In this document: piece after piece, positions 52,344 to 60,878 of the stretch | Layout of the letters: each line of letters begins with the position of its first letter | How positions within the stretch are numbered: the stretch's first letter is position 1 | Assembly: GCF_900100045.1 (NCBI RefSeq) | Contig: NZ_FNEA01000003.1 | Span: 62,001 to 126,000, forward strand | Length of the DNA stretch: 64,000 nucleotides | DNA from: Paracoccus denitrificans | GTDB taxonomy: Bacteria; Pseudomonadota; Alphaproteobacteria; Rhodobacterales; Rhodobacteraceae | Reading direction: 5' to 3' | Notes under the pieces: model-generated | The model's database searches: none | Seen by the model: the letters and a program-made list of their open reading frames with translations, nothing else | Told to the model about the DNA's origin: nothing | Position numbers and translations under genes: made by a program

Positions 52344-53084
52344 ATGGCTATGACGACAATGGCGCTGCTCGCGGGCGCGGGGATGCTCGGCGGGCTGTGC
52401 AATGCGATCGCGGGCGGGGGCACGTTTTTTACCTTCCCGGCGCTGCTGGCCGTGGGGCTGCCGCCGGTGACGGCGGGCGCGACCAGCGCAGTGGCGATCT
52501 GGCCCGGCCATGCGGCCAGCCTGATTGGCGAAGGCGCAGTGCTGCGGCAGGAACTGATCGCGCGGCCCGGACGCGTCGCGGTGTTTGCGCTGGCCTCGGC
52601 GGCGGGGGCCGGGCTGTTGCTGGTGTCGGGAGATGCGCTGTTCCGGCAGTTGGTCCCCTGGCTGCTGCTCTTCGCGACGCTGCTGTTCGCGGCAGGGCCC
52701 ATGCTCAACCGCTGGTTCGCCCGCCGCGGGGTGTCGATCGGGCCAGTCAGCGCCGCGTGCGCCGAGGGGGTCGTGGCCCTTTATGGTGGCTACTTTGGGG
52801 CGGGGCTGGGGGTGCTGCTGCTGGCGCTGCTGACCGTGACGGGGGGCGACGATCTGAAGCGGCTGAACGTGGTCAAGAATGCCTTGGCGACGCTCGCGAC
52901 CAGTATCGCCGTCCTGATCTTCGCCTTTGGCAGCGCGGTTGCCTGGGGGCCGGCTGCCCTGGTCTTCCTGGGGGCGACGGCAGGTGGTGTCATCGGTGGC
53001 CGGCTGGCACGCCGGGTGAAGCCGCAACTCCTGCGCGCCGCGATCGTCTGCCTCGGCCTGTTGCTGGTCTGGCACTACGCGTGA
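52344..53084 (+). CDS. TSUP (TauE/SafE-type) permease
   Basis: 246 residues; ATG 52344 with GGAGGACC upstream. About eight membrane helices in two similar halves; LCNAIAGGGTFFTFPALLAV and YGGYFGAGLGVLLLALLTVT are TauE/SafE signatures. The family moves sulfite, sulfoacetate or related organic anions. It overlaps the convergent aminotransferase by ten bases. Confidence 0.87.
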   Translation: MAMTTMALLAGAGMLGGLCNAIAGGGTFFTFPALLAVGLPPVTAGATSAVAIWPGHAASLIGEGAVLRQELIARPGRVAVFALASAAGAGLLLVSGDALFRQLVPWLLLFATLLFAAGPMLNRWFARRGVSIGPVSAACAEGVVALYGGYFGAGLGVLLLALLTVTGGDDLKRLNVVKNALATLATSIAVLIFAFGSAVAWGPAALVFLGATAGGVIGGRLARRVKPQLLRAAIVCLGLLLVWHYA

Positions 53085-53992
53085 GCCCGGGTCGAGGCGC
53101 GGAACGCCTCGCGCAGGGCCGTGGTGATTGGCCCCAAAGGCCATGTGCTGTGCTTGCCGGGGCGGTCGAGCGAGACCACGGGGCGAAGTTCGACCGACGT
53201 GCCCGTGACGAAGACCTCGTCGGCTGCGTCCAGATCGTTGAGGCTGACGGTTCCTTCATGAACCGACAGGCCAAGGTCCCGCGCAAGGTCGAAGACATGG
53301 CGCTTGGTCAGGCTGTCGAGAAAGCATGTGGGAAGGGGAGACAGAAGCCTTCTGTTCCGGACGAGGACGATGTTCGTCACCGTGGTTTCGGCGACATGGC
53401 CTGCCATATCCAGCATGAGGGCATCGTCATGTCCGCTACGGGCGGCTGCGGCCCGCGACAAGGTTCCGGTCATGTAGAGCCCCGAGCATTTCGAGGCGGT
53501 CGGCGCCGTATCGGGCGCGGGGCGCCGCCAATCCGACAGAACCAGGCGCAATCCGCCGGTCCCATCCCCAAGGGCGCTCTCCACTGGCCAGTCCCAGGCC
53601 GCGATGGCGGTATGGATCCGGCACCCCTGTCCGGAGACCGAGACGCTTTCGCTACCGCGCCAGGCAACGGGACGGATATAGGCATCCAGCAATCCACCCG
53701 CCCAGAGGACGGCTTCGGTTGCCGCGATAAGCTCATCCAGGCTCCAGGGCAACGTGTAGCCGAGGATTTCAGCGGAGCGTTCAAAACGCCGAAAATGCTC
53801 TTCGGCGAGGAATACCCGACCGTCATAGGCCCTGATGCCTTCGAATACTGCGCCAGCCATGTGCAGCGAATGGGTCAGGATGTGCACATTTGCCTGTCGC
53901 GATGGAACCAGAGACCCATCGAACCAGACGGGACACGCTTCACTCGTTTGGGTTCCAGGGGAAAGAGACGCGAACGTGGTTTCAGACGACAT
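53075..53992 (-). CDS. PLP-dependent class IV aminotransferase (IlvE/D-amino-acid type)
   Basis: 305 residues. SLHMAGAVFEGIRAYDGRVF at ~42-61 matches the branched-chain aminotransferase start; TASKCSGLYMTGTLSRAAAA contains the PLP lysine; VAETTVTNIVLVRNRRLLSP and FLDSLTKRHVFDLARDLGLS are further family boxes. It transfers amino groups between branched or aromatic amino acids and 2-oxoacids; the exact donor is not predictable. Divergent from a LysR gene at 54138. Confidence 0.88.
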   Translation of the reverse strand: MSSETTFASLSPGTQTSEACPVWFDGSLVPSRQANVHILTHSLHMAGAVFEGIRAYDGRVFLAEEHFRRFERSAEILGYTLPWSLDELIAATEAVLWAGGLLDAYIRPVAWRGSESVSVSGQGCRIHTAIAAWDWPVESALGDGTGGLRLVLSDWRRPAPDTAPTASKCSGLYMTGTLSRAAAARSGHDDALMLDMAGHVAETTVTNIVLVRNRRLLSPLPTCFLDSLTKRHVFDLARDLGLSVHEGTVSLNDLDAADEVFVTGTSVELRPVVSLDRPGKHSTWPLGPITTALREAFRASTRAHA

Positions 53993-54137
53993 GCAAGGTC
54001 TTCCTTTTTCGGGCTGTCACTCAGAGTGTCCGCCTCTGTCGGGTCGCTGGCGAGTGAGCAGTTTTCAGTCCGGAGTGAGAAAGGGTCGTTCGCATCGCCC
54101 CCGAATTCGGGGAGACTGACACGAGTGAGGACCAATA

Positions 54138-55058
54138 ATGGATAAGCTATCAAACTATCGGCTAAATGTGCCGCTCAACGCTTTGCGCGCCTTTGAGGCC
54201 GCCGCGCGCCATCTCTCTATCAAGGATGCGGCGCTGGAACTCGGTGTGACCCCCTCGGCAGTTAGTCACCAACTGCGAGGGCTGGAGGATGCGTTGGGTC
54301 TCACCCTCATGCGTCGTGTTGGTCCCGCGTTGGAATTGACCGAAGCCGGAGCACGGCTTGCGCCAGATCTGAGCGAGGGATTCTCCCGGATTATCGACGC
54401 CGTGGGCGGTCTTCGCCAAGACCGAAGTACCGGACCTCTAAGGCTTTCCATGCTGCCGACTTTCGCAGCGCATTGGTTTTCTCCACGTCTCACGCGCTAT
54501 CCGTTTGAGCGTACCGGGTTCGATCTATTGATCTCAACAACGCAAGAGGCAGTGGACCTCTCCGCCGGGGTTGCCGATGCTGCGGTGCGCCATGGGCAAG
54601 GGCGATGGGATGGGCTGCAGGCTGATCTTCTTTTTGAGGAATCGGTAAGCCTTTTCGGGACCCCGTCCTTGGCGGCTTGTGATCCCGATGAAATGCGTGC
54701 CAGCATCGCAGGAATGACACTGTTTTTGTCGCAGTATCGAAAGGAGAATTACGCCCGTTGGAACGCCACGCTCCCAGGTGGCCCAATTCGACCCGCCTCG
54801 GTGATGATGGTCGATTCTGCAGGTCTGGCACTTCGTGCGGCGATGGATGGGGCAGGGGTCGCACTTGCCGGGGTGGAAATCGCGGCATTCGATGTCAGTG
54901 CCGGGCGGCTAACGCAGATCTTCATCCATCAGGCGCAAACCGGCGGCGGGTATTACCTTGTCTATCCGGAGGCACTGGCACGCGATCGCCGCGTGCGCAA
55001 CTTGAGCCGCTGGATGGTCGATGCCGCCAAGGAAAGCCGGGACAGGACTCAGATCTGA
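54138..55058 (+). CDS. LysR-family regulator (2), GcvA-like
   Basis: 306 residues, ATG 54138. HTH NALRAFEAAARHLSIKDAAL and ELGVTPSAVSHQLRGLEDAL (residues ~10-50) are characteristic of GcvA-type LysR proteins. The effector domain starts near residue 95 (GPLRLSMLPTFAAHWFSPRL). Divergent from the aminotransferase gene, so probably its regulator. Confidence 0.9.
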   Translation: MDKLSNYRLNVPLNALRAFEAAARHLSIKDAALELGVTPSAVSHQLRGLEDALGLTLMRRVGPALELTEAGARLAPDLSEGFSRIIDAVGGLRQDRSTGPLRLSMLPTFAAHWFSPRLTRYPFERTGFDLLISTTQEAVDLSAGVADAAVRHGQGRWDGLQADLLFEESVSLFGTPSLAACDPDEMRASIAGMTLFLSQYRKENYARWNATLPGGPIRPASVMMVDSAGLALRAAMDGAGVALAGVEIAAFDVSAGRLTQIFIHQAQTGGGYYLVYPEALARDRRVRNLSRWMVDAAKESRDRTQI

Positions 55059-55102
55059 CGAACGAAGGACATGAATTGCGCCGTATCTGAATCCAGTACG
55101 TT

Positions 55103-55564
55103 TCATGCTTGGGTAAGGTGTTTTTCCATGAAAAGACTTTCTGGCAAAGCGGAATGGCCGCCGAACACCCCGCAGCGGACAAAGCCGTGCCGTGCGTATA
55201 GCCTGTGCGCGTCGGTCAGTCGGGTGCCAGTCTCCAGCTTTAACAGCAAGTTACCTTCTTCTTTTGCGACGCTTTCTAGCGCCTGCAACAGATGCGAAGC
55301 GATGCCACGTCCCCGTGCCGAAGGAACCACATACATTCGTTTGATCTCAGCGAAGCCGCGATGCAGTACTAGCGCGCAGCATCCCAATGCGGCTTCTCGA
55401 CTACGCGCTACAAAAAGGGGCGAGTCAGACACGTCCGGTGGCGCTGCGGAAAGTCCGTCCTTTCGTTTTCCTGGATACAACGATTGCATGAAGTCTATCC
55501 CGGCTCCGAGAAGGTCACGCACATCGGGTGTTTTGGGATCTTCGATGTTAACGGTTATGCACAT
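55103..55564 (-). CDS. GNAT-family N-acetyltransferase (1)
   Basis: 153 residues. The acetyl-CoA site is MYVVPSARGRGIASHLLQAL (RGRGIA loop, residues ~77-96), with LETGTRLTDAHRLYARHGFV nearer the C-terminus. Substrate unknown. An isolated leftward gene in a segment rich in GNAT genes. Confidence 0.87.
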   Translation of the reverse strand: MCITVNIEDPKTPDVRDLLGAGIDFMQSLYPGKRKDGLSAAPPDVSDSPLFVARSREAALGCCALVLHRGFAEIKRMYVVPSARGRGIASHLLQALESVAKEEGNLLLKLETGTRLTDAHRLYARHGFVRCGVFGGHSALPESLFMEKHLTQA

Positions 55565-55733
55565 TCTTCGTTCGCCAATTTGGAGATCAAGCTATCTGTG
55601 ACTGTAAGGAAAATCTCTGTCTGTGGCCGGCTGCAACTGCGATTATCTCAACCCTAGGGGATCAAATTTCGGCTGCCTTTCATCTTCACGGTCGTTAGAT
55701 TCCAAGCACCTGGTTCAGTAGGGGGATGCCGCG

Positions 55734-56186
55734 GTGCAGGAAATTGAGATCAGACCTATTGGCAGCATCGATCACGATGACTGGGTTGCACTTTGGCGCG
55801 AGAACCTGGCGTATTTCAATGCCGGTGACGCGGCGGTCACGGCCATCCCCACGATCTGGCAGCGACTATTGACACCTGACGTGCCACTCGCAGGGTGGCT
55901 GATCCTGTTGCGTGGCCATCCTGCCGGGCTTGCCCATGTCGTCTTGCGCCAACACACATTTTCGTCGCGTCCAGTCGGTGTGCTGGAGGACCTGTGGATC
56001 ACCAGCGGCGCACGGCGCGAAGGGTTGGGGCGGGCCGTGGTCACCCATCTTGCGGAGGAAGGGCGAACGCAGGGTTGGTCCCGGCTGGAATGGGAAACAG
56101 ACGAAGACAATCTTGCGGCTCGGAGTCTCTATGACGCTTTGGCGGATCCTCTGCCGCTCAAACGTTATCAGATCGGGTTTGTCTGA
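55734..56186 (+). CDS. GNAT-family N-acetyltransferase (2)
   Basis: 150 residues from GTG 55734, with GGGGGATG upstream. The core DLWITSGARREGLGRAVVTH and WSRLEWETDEDNLAARSLYD follow the GNAT pattern for acetyl-CoA binding and the terminal strands. It overlaps the convergent GNAT (3) by 19 bases. Target unknown. Confidence 0.85.
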   Translation: MQEIEIRPIGSIDHDDWVALWRENLAYFNAGDAAVTAIPTIWQRLLTPDVPLAGWLILLRGHPAGLAHVVLRQHTFSSRPVGVLEDLWITSGARREGLGRAVVTHLAEEGRTQGWSRLEWETDEDNLAARSLYDALADPLPLKRYQIGFV

Positions 56187-56656
56187 GTGGGCTTCGCGGG
56201 CAGTTCCATGCGAAAGCTGTCCCAGGGGGCTTGTTCGGCGATTCTGAGATAGAGTTGTCGGGCAGGGCTATTGCCCTGCGGTACCAGCCAGCGCAAATGT
56301 GCCCAGTCTCTGTAGGCACCGATTTCGGCGAGCCGGGTGATCAGCGCCCGGGCCACGCCTGCACCCCGCGCATCTGGGCTGACGAAAAGGTCGTCAAGCT
56401 GGCCCGCCCGACTGCCTGATACGATCTCAGGCAGATCGAAGGCATGGGCAAATCCGGCCAGCCGGCCGTCGGTTTCAGCACCCAGCAGAATAATGCGATC
56501 CCCTGTGGCCTTCGTGATCATTTCCAGAGCTACTGAGTCTGTCATGACAGCCAACGGTCGGCGCTCGGACAGGGCGTCGCGATAGCCATTGATCAACTCG
56601 GCCAGCCGCGGCGCATCGTTCGGCTTAAGCGTGCGGATGAGAAGAGAGGCTGGCAT
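56168..56656 (-). CDS. GNAT-family N-acetyltransferase (3)
   Basis: 162 residues with the start at the ATG complementary to 56654-56656 (MPASLLIRTLKPNDAPRLAE); a longer start would lie deeper in the upstream gene. DLFVSPDARGAGVARALITR is the acetyl-CoA loop. It starts inside the DsbA-like isomerase gene, 64 bases before that gene ends, so the two are translationally coupled and possibly functionally linked. Confidence 0.85.
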   Translation of the reverse strand: MPASLLIRTLKPNDAPRLAELINGYRDALSERRPLAVMTDSVALEMITKATGDRIILLGAETDGRLAGFAHAFDLPEIVSGSRAGQLDDLFVSPDARGAGVARALITRLAEIGAYRDWAHLRWLVPQGNSPARQLYLRIAEQAPWDSFRMELPAKPTQTNPI

Positions 56657-57249
56657 CCTGCGGCTCCGATCCAGTCTTCCATCATCCCCATACGGTCCCA
56701 GCCCCAAAACGGTTCGCCATCGACCAGAAAGAAGGGTGAACCGAAGACACCCCGCGCCACCGCGTCCTCGGCAAGTTCTGTCGTTCGGGCCTTGATGACG
56801 GGATCCATGATCCCGGCCAGTAAATCCTCAGGTTTACATCCGAATTCAAGGGCAAATGCTGCAACGGCCTCTGGCGATGAAGTGTCGAGGCCTTCGCTAA
56901 AATAACCTTCAAAGATCCGCTTCGCGAACCCTGAAGCGGCGTCGGGGTTCTGCGTTTCGATCCAGTAGAAGGCGCGGGTGGCGGCCAATGCCACGCGCGG
57001 ATGCTCGGGTGGCAGGTGAAAGCTCAGTCCGCGCGGCTCGGCGATGCGGGCCCAGTCGCGGCGCGCATAGTCGCGCTTGAGTGGTGTTGAAGACAAGCCG
57101 CGTGCGCCGGTAACCTTATATGCCGTACCCAGCATGTACGGACGCCACAGCACCGCTCGCCCTACTCGAGACGAAAGAGCGTCGATCTCCTGCGCGGCAA
57201 AGAAGGCATAACCCGAGGAGAAGTCGAACCAGAATTCGATGGGGTTCAT
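56593..57249 (-). CDS. DsbA-family 2-hydroxychromene-2-carboxylate isomerase-like protein
   Basis: 218 residues. IEFWFDFSSGYAFFAAQEID at the start and VFGSPFFLVDGEPFWGWDRM near the end fit the HCCA-isomerase/kappa-class GST branch of the thioredoxin fold; the FDFSSGYA motif replaces CxxC, typical for glutathione-dependent isomerases. It could act in aromatic compound degradation or detoxification. It overlaps the cupin stop by four bases, giving a cupin-isomerase-GNAT operon. Confidence 0.85.
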   Translation of the reverse strand: MNPIEFWFDFSSGYAFFAAQEIDALSSRVGRAVLWRPYMLGTAYKVTGARGLSSTPLKRDYARRDWARIAEPRGLSFHLPPEHPRVALAATRAFYWIETQNPDAASGFAKRIFEGYFSEGLDTSSPEAVAAFALEFGCKPEDLLAGIMDPVIKARTTELAEDAVARGVFGSPFFLVDGEPFWGWDRMGMMEDWIGAAGCQPLFSSARLSRTMRRGWPS

Positions 57250-57770
57250 GTGTCCTCACCTTCCCAGTAATCAACCGCATCTCCCTGCCGGAACGACGCG
57301 GCTACCCGGCGCAGAGTTTTCTCCCCGCCAGCTGCGGCACCGGCAAAGACTGTGATCTTGCCGCTGTCTGGATACTCTAGCACGTCGGGTTCGCGCATCG
57401 TGCTGATGGCAAGATAGCGCAGTGGCGAGGAGCCGATGGCAATGATCTGATGCGCGCTTTCAGCCCCGCCTGCCGGGCAAACCGCAACCATACCTTCGGC
57501 CAATTTGTGGCGTTCGCCCGCACCATAACGCAACTCGCCCGAGCCGGAGAGGATCACGAACATTTCGTCATTTGCATGATGGCTATGATAGGGCCAAGCT
57601 GTCTTGCCGGGCGGAACTTCCACCAACCGTGCTCCTAAATGGGTCGCTCCGAGCGGTGCAGCGATCGGTGCCATCAGGGCTGAAAACCGGCTGCCGTGTT
57701 CCTGTGAAACGAGATGAAGATCTTCCAGCCGGATAACGGGGGCAAGGGATACGGGTGAGGGATGCGACAT
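57246..57770 (-). CDS. cupin-domain protein
   Basis: 174 residues from the ATG complementary to 57768-57770, preceded by GGAGGAACC; a longer start at 57812 is less likely. A cupin core is visible: VEVPPGKTAWPYHSHHANDE and MFVILSGSGELRYGAGERHK, with three histidines and a glutamate for metal. Function unknown; an oxygenase, isomerase or sensor role are all possible. First gene of the three-gene operon with the isomerase and GNAT (3). Confidence 0.86.
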   Translation of the reverse strand: MSHPSPVSLAPVIRLEDLHLVSQEHGSRFSALMAPIAAPLGATHLGARLVEVPPGKTAWPYHSHHANDEMFVILSGSGELRYGAGERHKLAEGMVAVCPAGGAESAHQIIAIGSSPLRYLAISTMREPDVLEYPDSGKITVFAGAAAGGEKTLRRVAASFRQGDAVDYWEGEDT

Positions 57771-57937
57771 TGTAGGTTCCTCCTTCGGGGAAAGGGCGTC
57801 AAATCGCGTCATAAGGCAACTGAGTTGCCCTCAGCATCGCGGGAAGAATGCTCATTTGGCTCGGCGCAAATCCTTCTGGATGCTTGCCTCTACACATGGC
57901 GAACTGTTCGATCAGCCGAATACAAGGGGAGTGCCAG

Positions 57938-58849
57938 ATGTACCCAGACGAGACCTTCACCGCGGCGGCCGAGGACGGATACCCGATCCGGGGCTCTATC
58001 TGGCACGGAGCGGGGCAGGGACCCGTCGTGATCATTCATGCCGCGACCGCAGTCCGAGCGCGATACTATGCCCGCTTCGCCGCCTGGTTAGCTCGGCAAG
58101 GCACGAGTGTCCTAACCTTCGACTATCGTGGGATTGGCGAGTCACGCTCCACGCCGATACGGCAGCTTGATGCAGGCTGGGTTGACTGGGGCCTGCTTGA
58201 TGCTGAGGCGGTGCTCTCCTACGCCATGCGGCGCTGGCCACACCGGATATTTATGGCGGTGGGGCACTCCATCGGCGGCTTCGCCCTTGGTCTCGCGCCT
58301 TCCGCCGCGCACCTTGAGCGGATCTTTACGGTCGGTGCGCAATTCGCCTATTGGCGGGACTACGCTCGCCGTCAACGGCTTTCCATGGTGCTAAAATGGC
58401 ATGTAATCATGCCCGCTCTTACCGGTCTCTTTGGCTTTTTCCCGGGCCAACGCCTTGGCTGGCTTGAGAATGTGCCACGCGGCGTGGTCAGGGACTGGAG
58501 CCGCATGGGGCCACGTTTCGAGGCCAGTGTCGACACCGATCTCGACAGGGCGGATCTGGCTCAAATGCATGGTGCGACATGTGCCAGTTTGCTTGCCGTC
58601 GGGCTCACTGACGACCCTTACGGCACCGACGCGGCTATCGGCCGTCTGCTGTGCTACTACACTGGCGCCGAACGCACCCATCTTAAGATCGCACCCGAAG
58701 ACATTGGGGAGGATAAGGTTGGACATTTCGCGTTTTTCCACAGCCGGTTCGAGCAAACGCTCTGGCCGCTGGCCTCGGCCTGGCTCCTAACCGGTCAGTT
58801 GCCAGTGAGTGTGCCGGGAAAGGTGATCGCCGCTCCTGCAAGCGTATGA
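57938..58849 (+). CDS. alpha/beta hydrolase
   Basis: 303 residues; ATG 57938 with AAGGGGAG upstream, chosen over an in-frame ATG at 57848. Nucleophile elbow VGHSIGGFALG places Ser near residue 110; the oxyanion and cap region follow, and the histidine is likely in DKVGHFAFF near 268. Members hydrolyse esters, lactones or amides; the substrate is unknown. A degraded paralogous fragment occurs at 63867-64000, so this gene may once have been duplicated. Confidence 0.87.
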   Translation: MYPDETFTAAAEDGYPIRGSIWHGAGQGPVVIIHAATAVRARYYARFAAWLARQGTSVLTFDYRGIGESRSTPIRQLDAGWVDWGLLDAEAVLSYAMRRWPHRIFMAVGHSIGGFALGLAPSAAHLERIFTVGAQFAYWRDYARRQRLSMVLKWHVIMPALTGLFGFFPGQRLGWLENVPRGVVRDWSRMGPRFEASVDTDLDRADLAQMHGATCASLLAVGLTDDPYGTDAAIGRLLCYYTGAERTHLKIAPEDIGEDKVGHFAFFHSRFEQTLWPLASAWLLTGQLPVSVPGKVIAAPASV

Positions 58850-58856
58850 GGCGATG

Positions 58857-59348
58857 TCATGCCGGGTTGGTATCTGGGGGGACGGCAACAGCGACGATTG
58901 CTGCGATATCTTCGACAGGTTCTCCGTCTTCCCTGATTAGGTGGGTTAACACCTTCTGGCCGTCGCTGTCCTGGAGGCGCAATCTTGAAGGACCTCCTGG
59001 CAGATGTGTTTCTGCCCATTCGCGCAGGGCAGCCAGGGCCGGAATGAGTGCGCGGCCCCTCTCTGTCAGTACATATCCGTCACGGGGGCGTTGGCCGGGC
59101 AGGCTATAGGGTTTGCGCTGCAGGAGCCCTTCGCTGGTCAGCTGTTTCAATCGCTGGGAAAGAACCGAACGCGGAATGCCCAGATCGTCACGCATCGCAT
59201 CGAAGCGTTCGACGCCGCAAAGAGCCTCTCGCAAGATCAGAAGTGTCCATCCGTCTCCAATTGTGCGGATGGCACGTGCGAGCGCGCATTCGGCAAGCGG
59301 AACCGGTGCGTGCAGTTGGGCGCTGGCGTTATGTCTCTCGTTGGTCAT
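58857..59348 (-). CDS. HxlR-family transcriptional regulator
   Basis: 163 residues. CALARAIRTIGDGWTLLILR, EALCGVERFDAMRDDLGIPR and SVLSQRLKQLTSEGLLQRKP make up the winged HTH (residues ~22-85). The N-terminal cysteine could be redox-sensitive, as in some HxlR proteins that respond to quinones or aldehydes. Divergent from the MFS exporter gene at 59426 across a perfect palindrome (59393-59417), the presumed operator. Confidence 0.92.
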   Translation of the reverse strand: MTNERHNASAQLHAPVPLAECALARAIRTIGDGWTLLILREALCGVERFDAMRDDLGIPRSVLSQRLKQLTSEGLLQRKPYSLPGQRPRDGYVLTERGRALIPALAALREWAETHLPGGPSRLRLQDSDGQKVLTHLIREDGEPVEDIAAIVAVAVPPDTNPA

Positions 59349-59392
59349 CGAAATAGCGTATCTCAGTTTGCAATTTGAACCTAGGTTGATAG

Positions 59393-59417
59393 CCTGAGTC
59401 TACAAAATAGACTCAGG
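59393..59417. promoter_or_regulatory. HxlR-type palindrome in the MFS promoter
   Basis: CCTGAGTCTA-CAAAA-TAGACTCAGG, perfect ten-base arms around a five-base spacer, ending 8 bases before the MFS start. The size fits an HxlR dimer site and its position would block the MFS promoter. Confidence 0.7.
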
Positions 59418-59425
59418 GGTTGGAA

Positions 59426-60661
59426 ATGCTCGCTAACCAAACATCACGACGCAGTGCGCACCTCCAAGTTTTGCGGCGCGATGTCTGGACAGTTGTAATG
59501 CTGGCCTTGGCTCCAGCAGTGGGGCTCGGCATCGCGCGTTTCGCCTACGCTCTGGTTCTGCCCGATATGCGGGCAGATCTCGGTTGGTCTTATGCGGAGG
59601 CCGGCTGGATGAATACCAGCAATGCCGCAGGGTACCTACTTGGCGCGCTGCTTTGCACCCGTGCGATTGCAATGGCTGGGGCGTTCCGTGTCATGGTGAT
59701 CGGTGTCTGGGCCTGTATTTTCGCGTTGGTACTCTGCGCGCTCGCCCAACAGTCGGTTACCTTGAACGCCGCACGTGGGTTCGCGGGGGTGGGGGGCGGA
59801 CTTGCTTTTGTCTCGGGCGGAGTTCTCGCCGCCCATATTGCACAACGTAACCCAGAACACGGCGCGCTCTACCTTGGTCTGTTCTATGCTGGACCAGGCT
59901 TGGGTATCTTTCTGTCCGGAATCACGGTCCCGACTGTTCTCGCTTTATTTGGCGCGGGCTCATGGCGGATTGCTTGGGTGGCATTGGCCGGGCTGTCACT
60001 TGTGTTCAGCGTCTCTGTGATGCGCAGCAAAGTGGCTGAGATCTCAACACCAGAATCCGAGAAGGATCGCGTGGATCACCAGCCTTTCGCTTTGAAAATG
60101 CTACCGCTTCTGGGCGGTTATCTGCTCTTTGGCGCCGGCTACATTGCCTATATGACCTTCATGATCGCGTGGGTGCGGGACGGTGGTGGTGGGGCTGGGT
60201 TTCAGGCGGCTTTCTGGGCGGCAATCGGTGCCGCCGCTATGGCTTCGCCCTGGATCTGGGCGAGACTCTTGAAGCGGTTGCAACATGGCCACGCCTTCGT
60301 AGCATTGATCGGGTTTACCGCCCTCGGCGCAGCTCTGCCGCTCGCGTCGGGCGGGAGCAACGCTTTGTTTCTATCCGCTGTGATCTTCGGGGCGGCCTTC
60401 TTTGCCGTGGTTGCCTCGACGACCGTTTTTGTCCGCCGTAATCTGCCCGCCGGCCGTTGGGCTCCGGCGATCGGAGCACTTACTGTTGCCTTCGGGATCG
60501 GACAAATGCTTGGCCCGGTCGCCACAGGCATAATAACTGACTACTCCGGCGGACTTTCTGGGGGGCTCTTGGCTTCGGTCCTCATGTTGATCGCAGCTTG
60601 TATATCAGGGTTGTTCCAACGCGATTTGGGGGCGGGTGCTTCGGGAGCAACGCGAGATTAG
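59426..60661 (+). CDS. MFS transporter, YbfB/YjiJ-like
   Basis: 411 residues; ATG 59426 (AGGGGTTGGAA upstream). Twelve membrane helices; LALAPAVGLGIARFAYALVL and PDMRADLGWSYAEAGWMNTS match the YbfB/YjiJ branch. Probably a drug or metabolite exporter controlled by the divergent HxlR protein. Confidence 0.88.
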   Translation: MLANQTSRRSAHLQVLRRDVWTVVMLALAPAVGLGIARFAYALVLPDMRADLGWSYAEAGWMNTSNAAGYLLGALLCTRAIAMAGAFRVMVIGVWACIFALVLCALAQQSVTLNAARGFAGVGGGLAFVSGGVLAAHIAQRNPEHGALYLGLFYAGPGLGIFLSGITVPTVLALFGAGSWRIAWVALAGLSLVFSVSVMRSKVAEISTPESEKDRVDHQPFALKMLPLLGGYLLFGAGYIAYMTFMIAWVRDGGGGAGFQAAFWAAIGAAAMASPWIWARLLKRLQHGHAFVALIGFTALGAALPLASGGSNALFLSAVIFGAAFFAVVASTTVFVRRNLPAGRWAPAIGALTVAFGIGQMLGPVATGIITDYSGGLSGGLLASVLMLIAACISGLFQRDLGAGASGATRD

Positions 60662-60878
60662 TTGCTCTTGAATTAAAGGGCCTTGTCTATTCGGAATCGT
60701 CAGGCGGGGTGGGGTGGAGGAGGTTTCCACATCGTATTGTGAGCTCCCTAGATTTCGAGTGGTGCCTGGCCAACACCTTTGCGGTTCCTAGGCTTTTGAG
60801 CATTTAACGCATAGCTACGGAGCCCGGGCATTGCTTTGCTGACCAGACCCAGATGCTGAATGTTGAGCGCGTGCTCTC
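60662..60878. other. intergenic
   Basis: 217 bases between the MFS and glutathionyl-hydroquinone reductase genes (convergent). No coding frame, stem-loop with T-run or repeat was found. Confidence 0.4.

Noticed and set aside
51482..54145. 887-residue plus-strand open frame
   Set aside because: It runs antisense or out of frame through AraC, TSUP and aminotransferase genes that have clear motifs.
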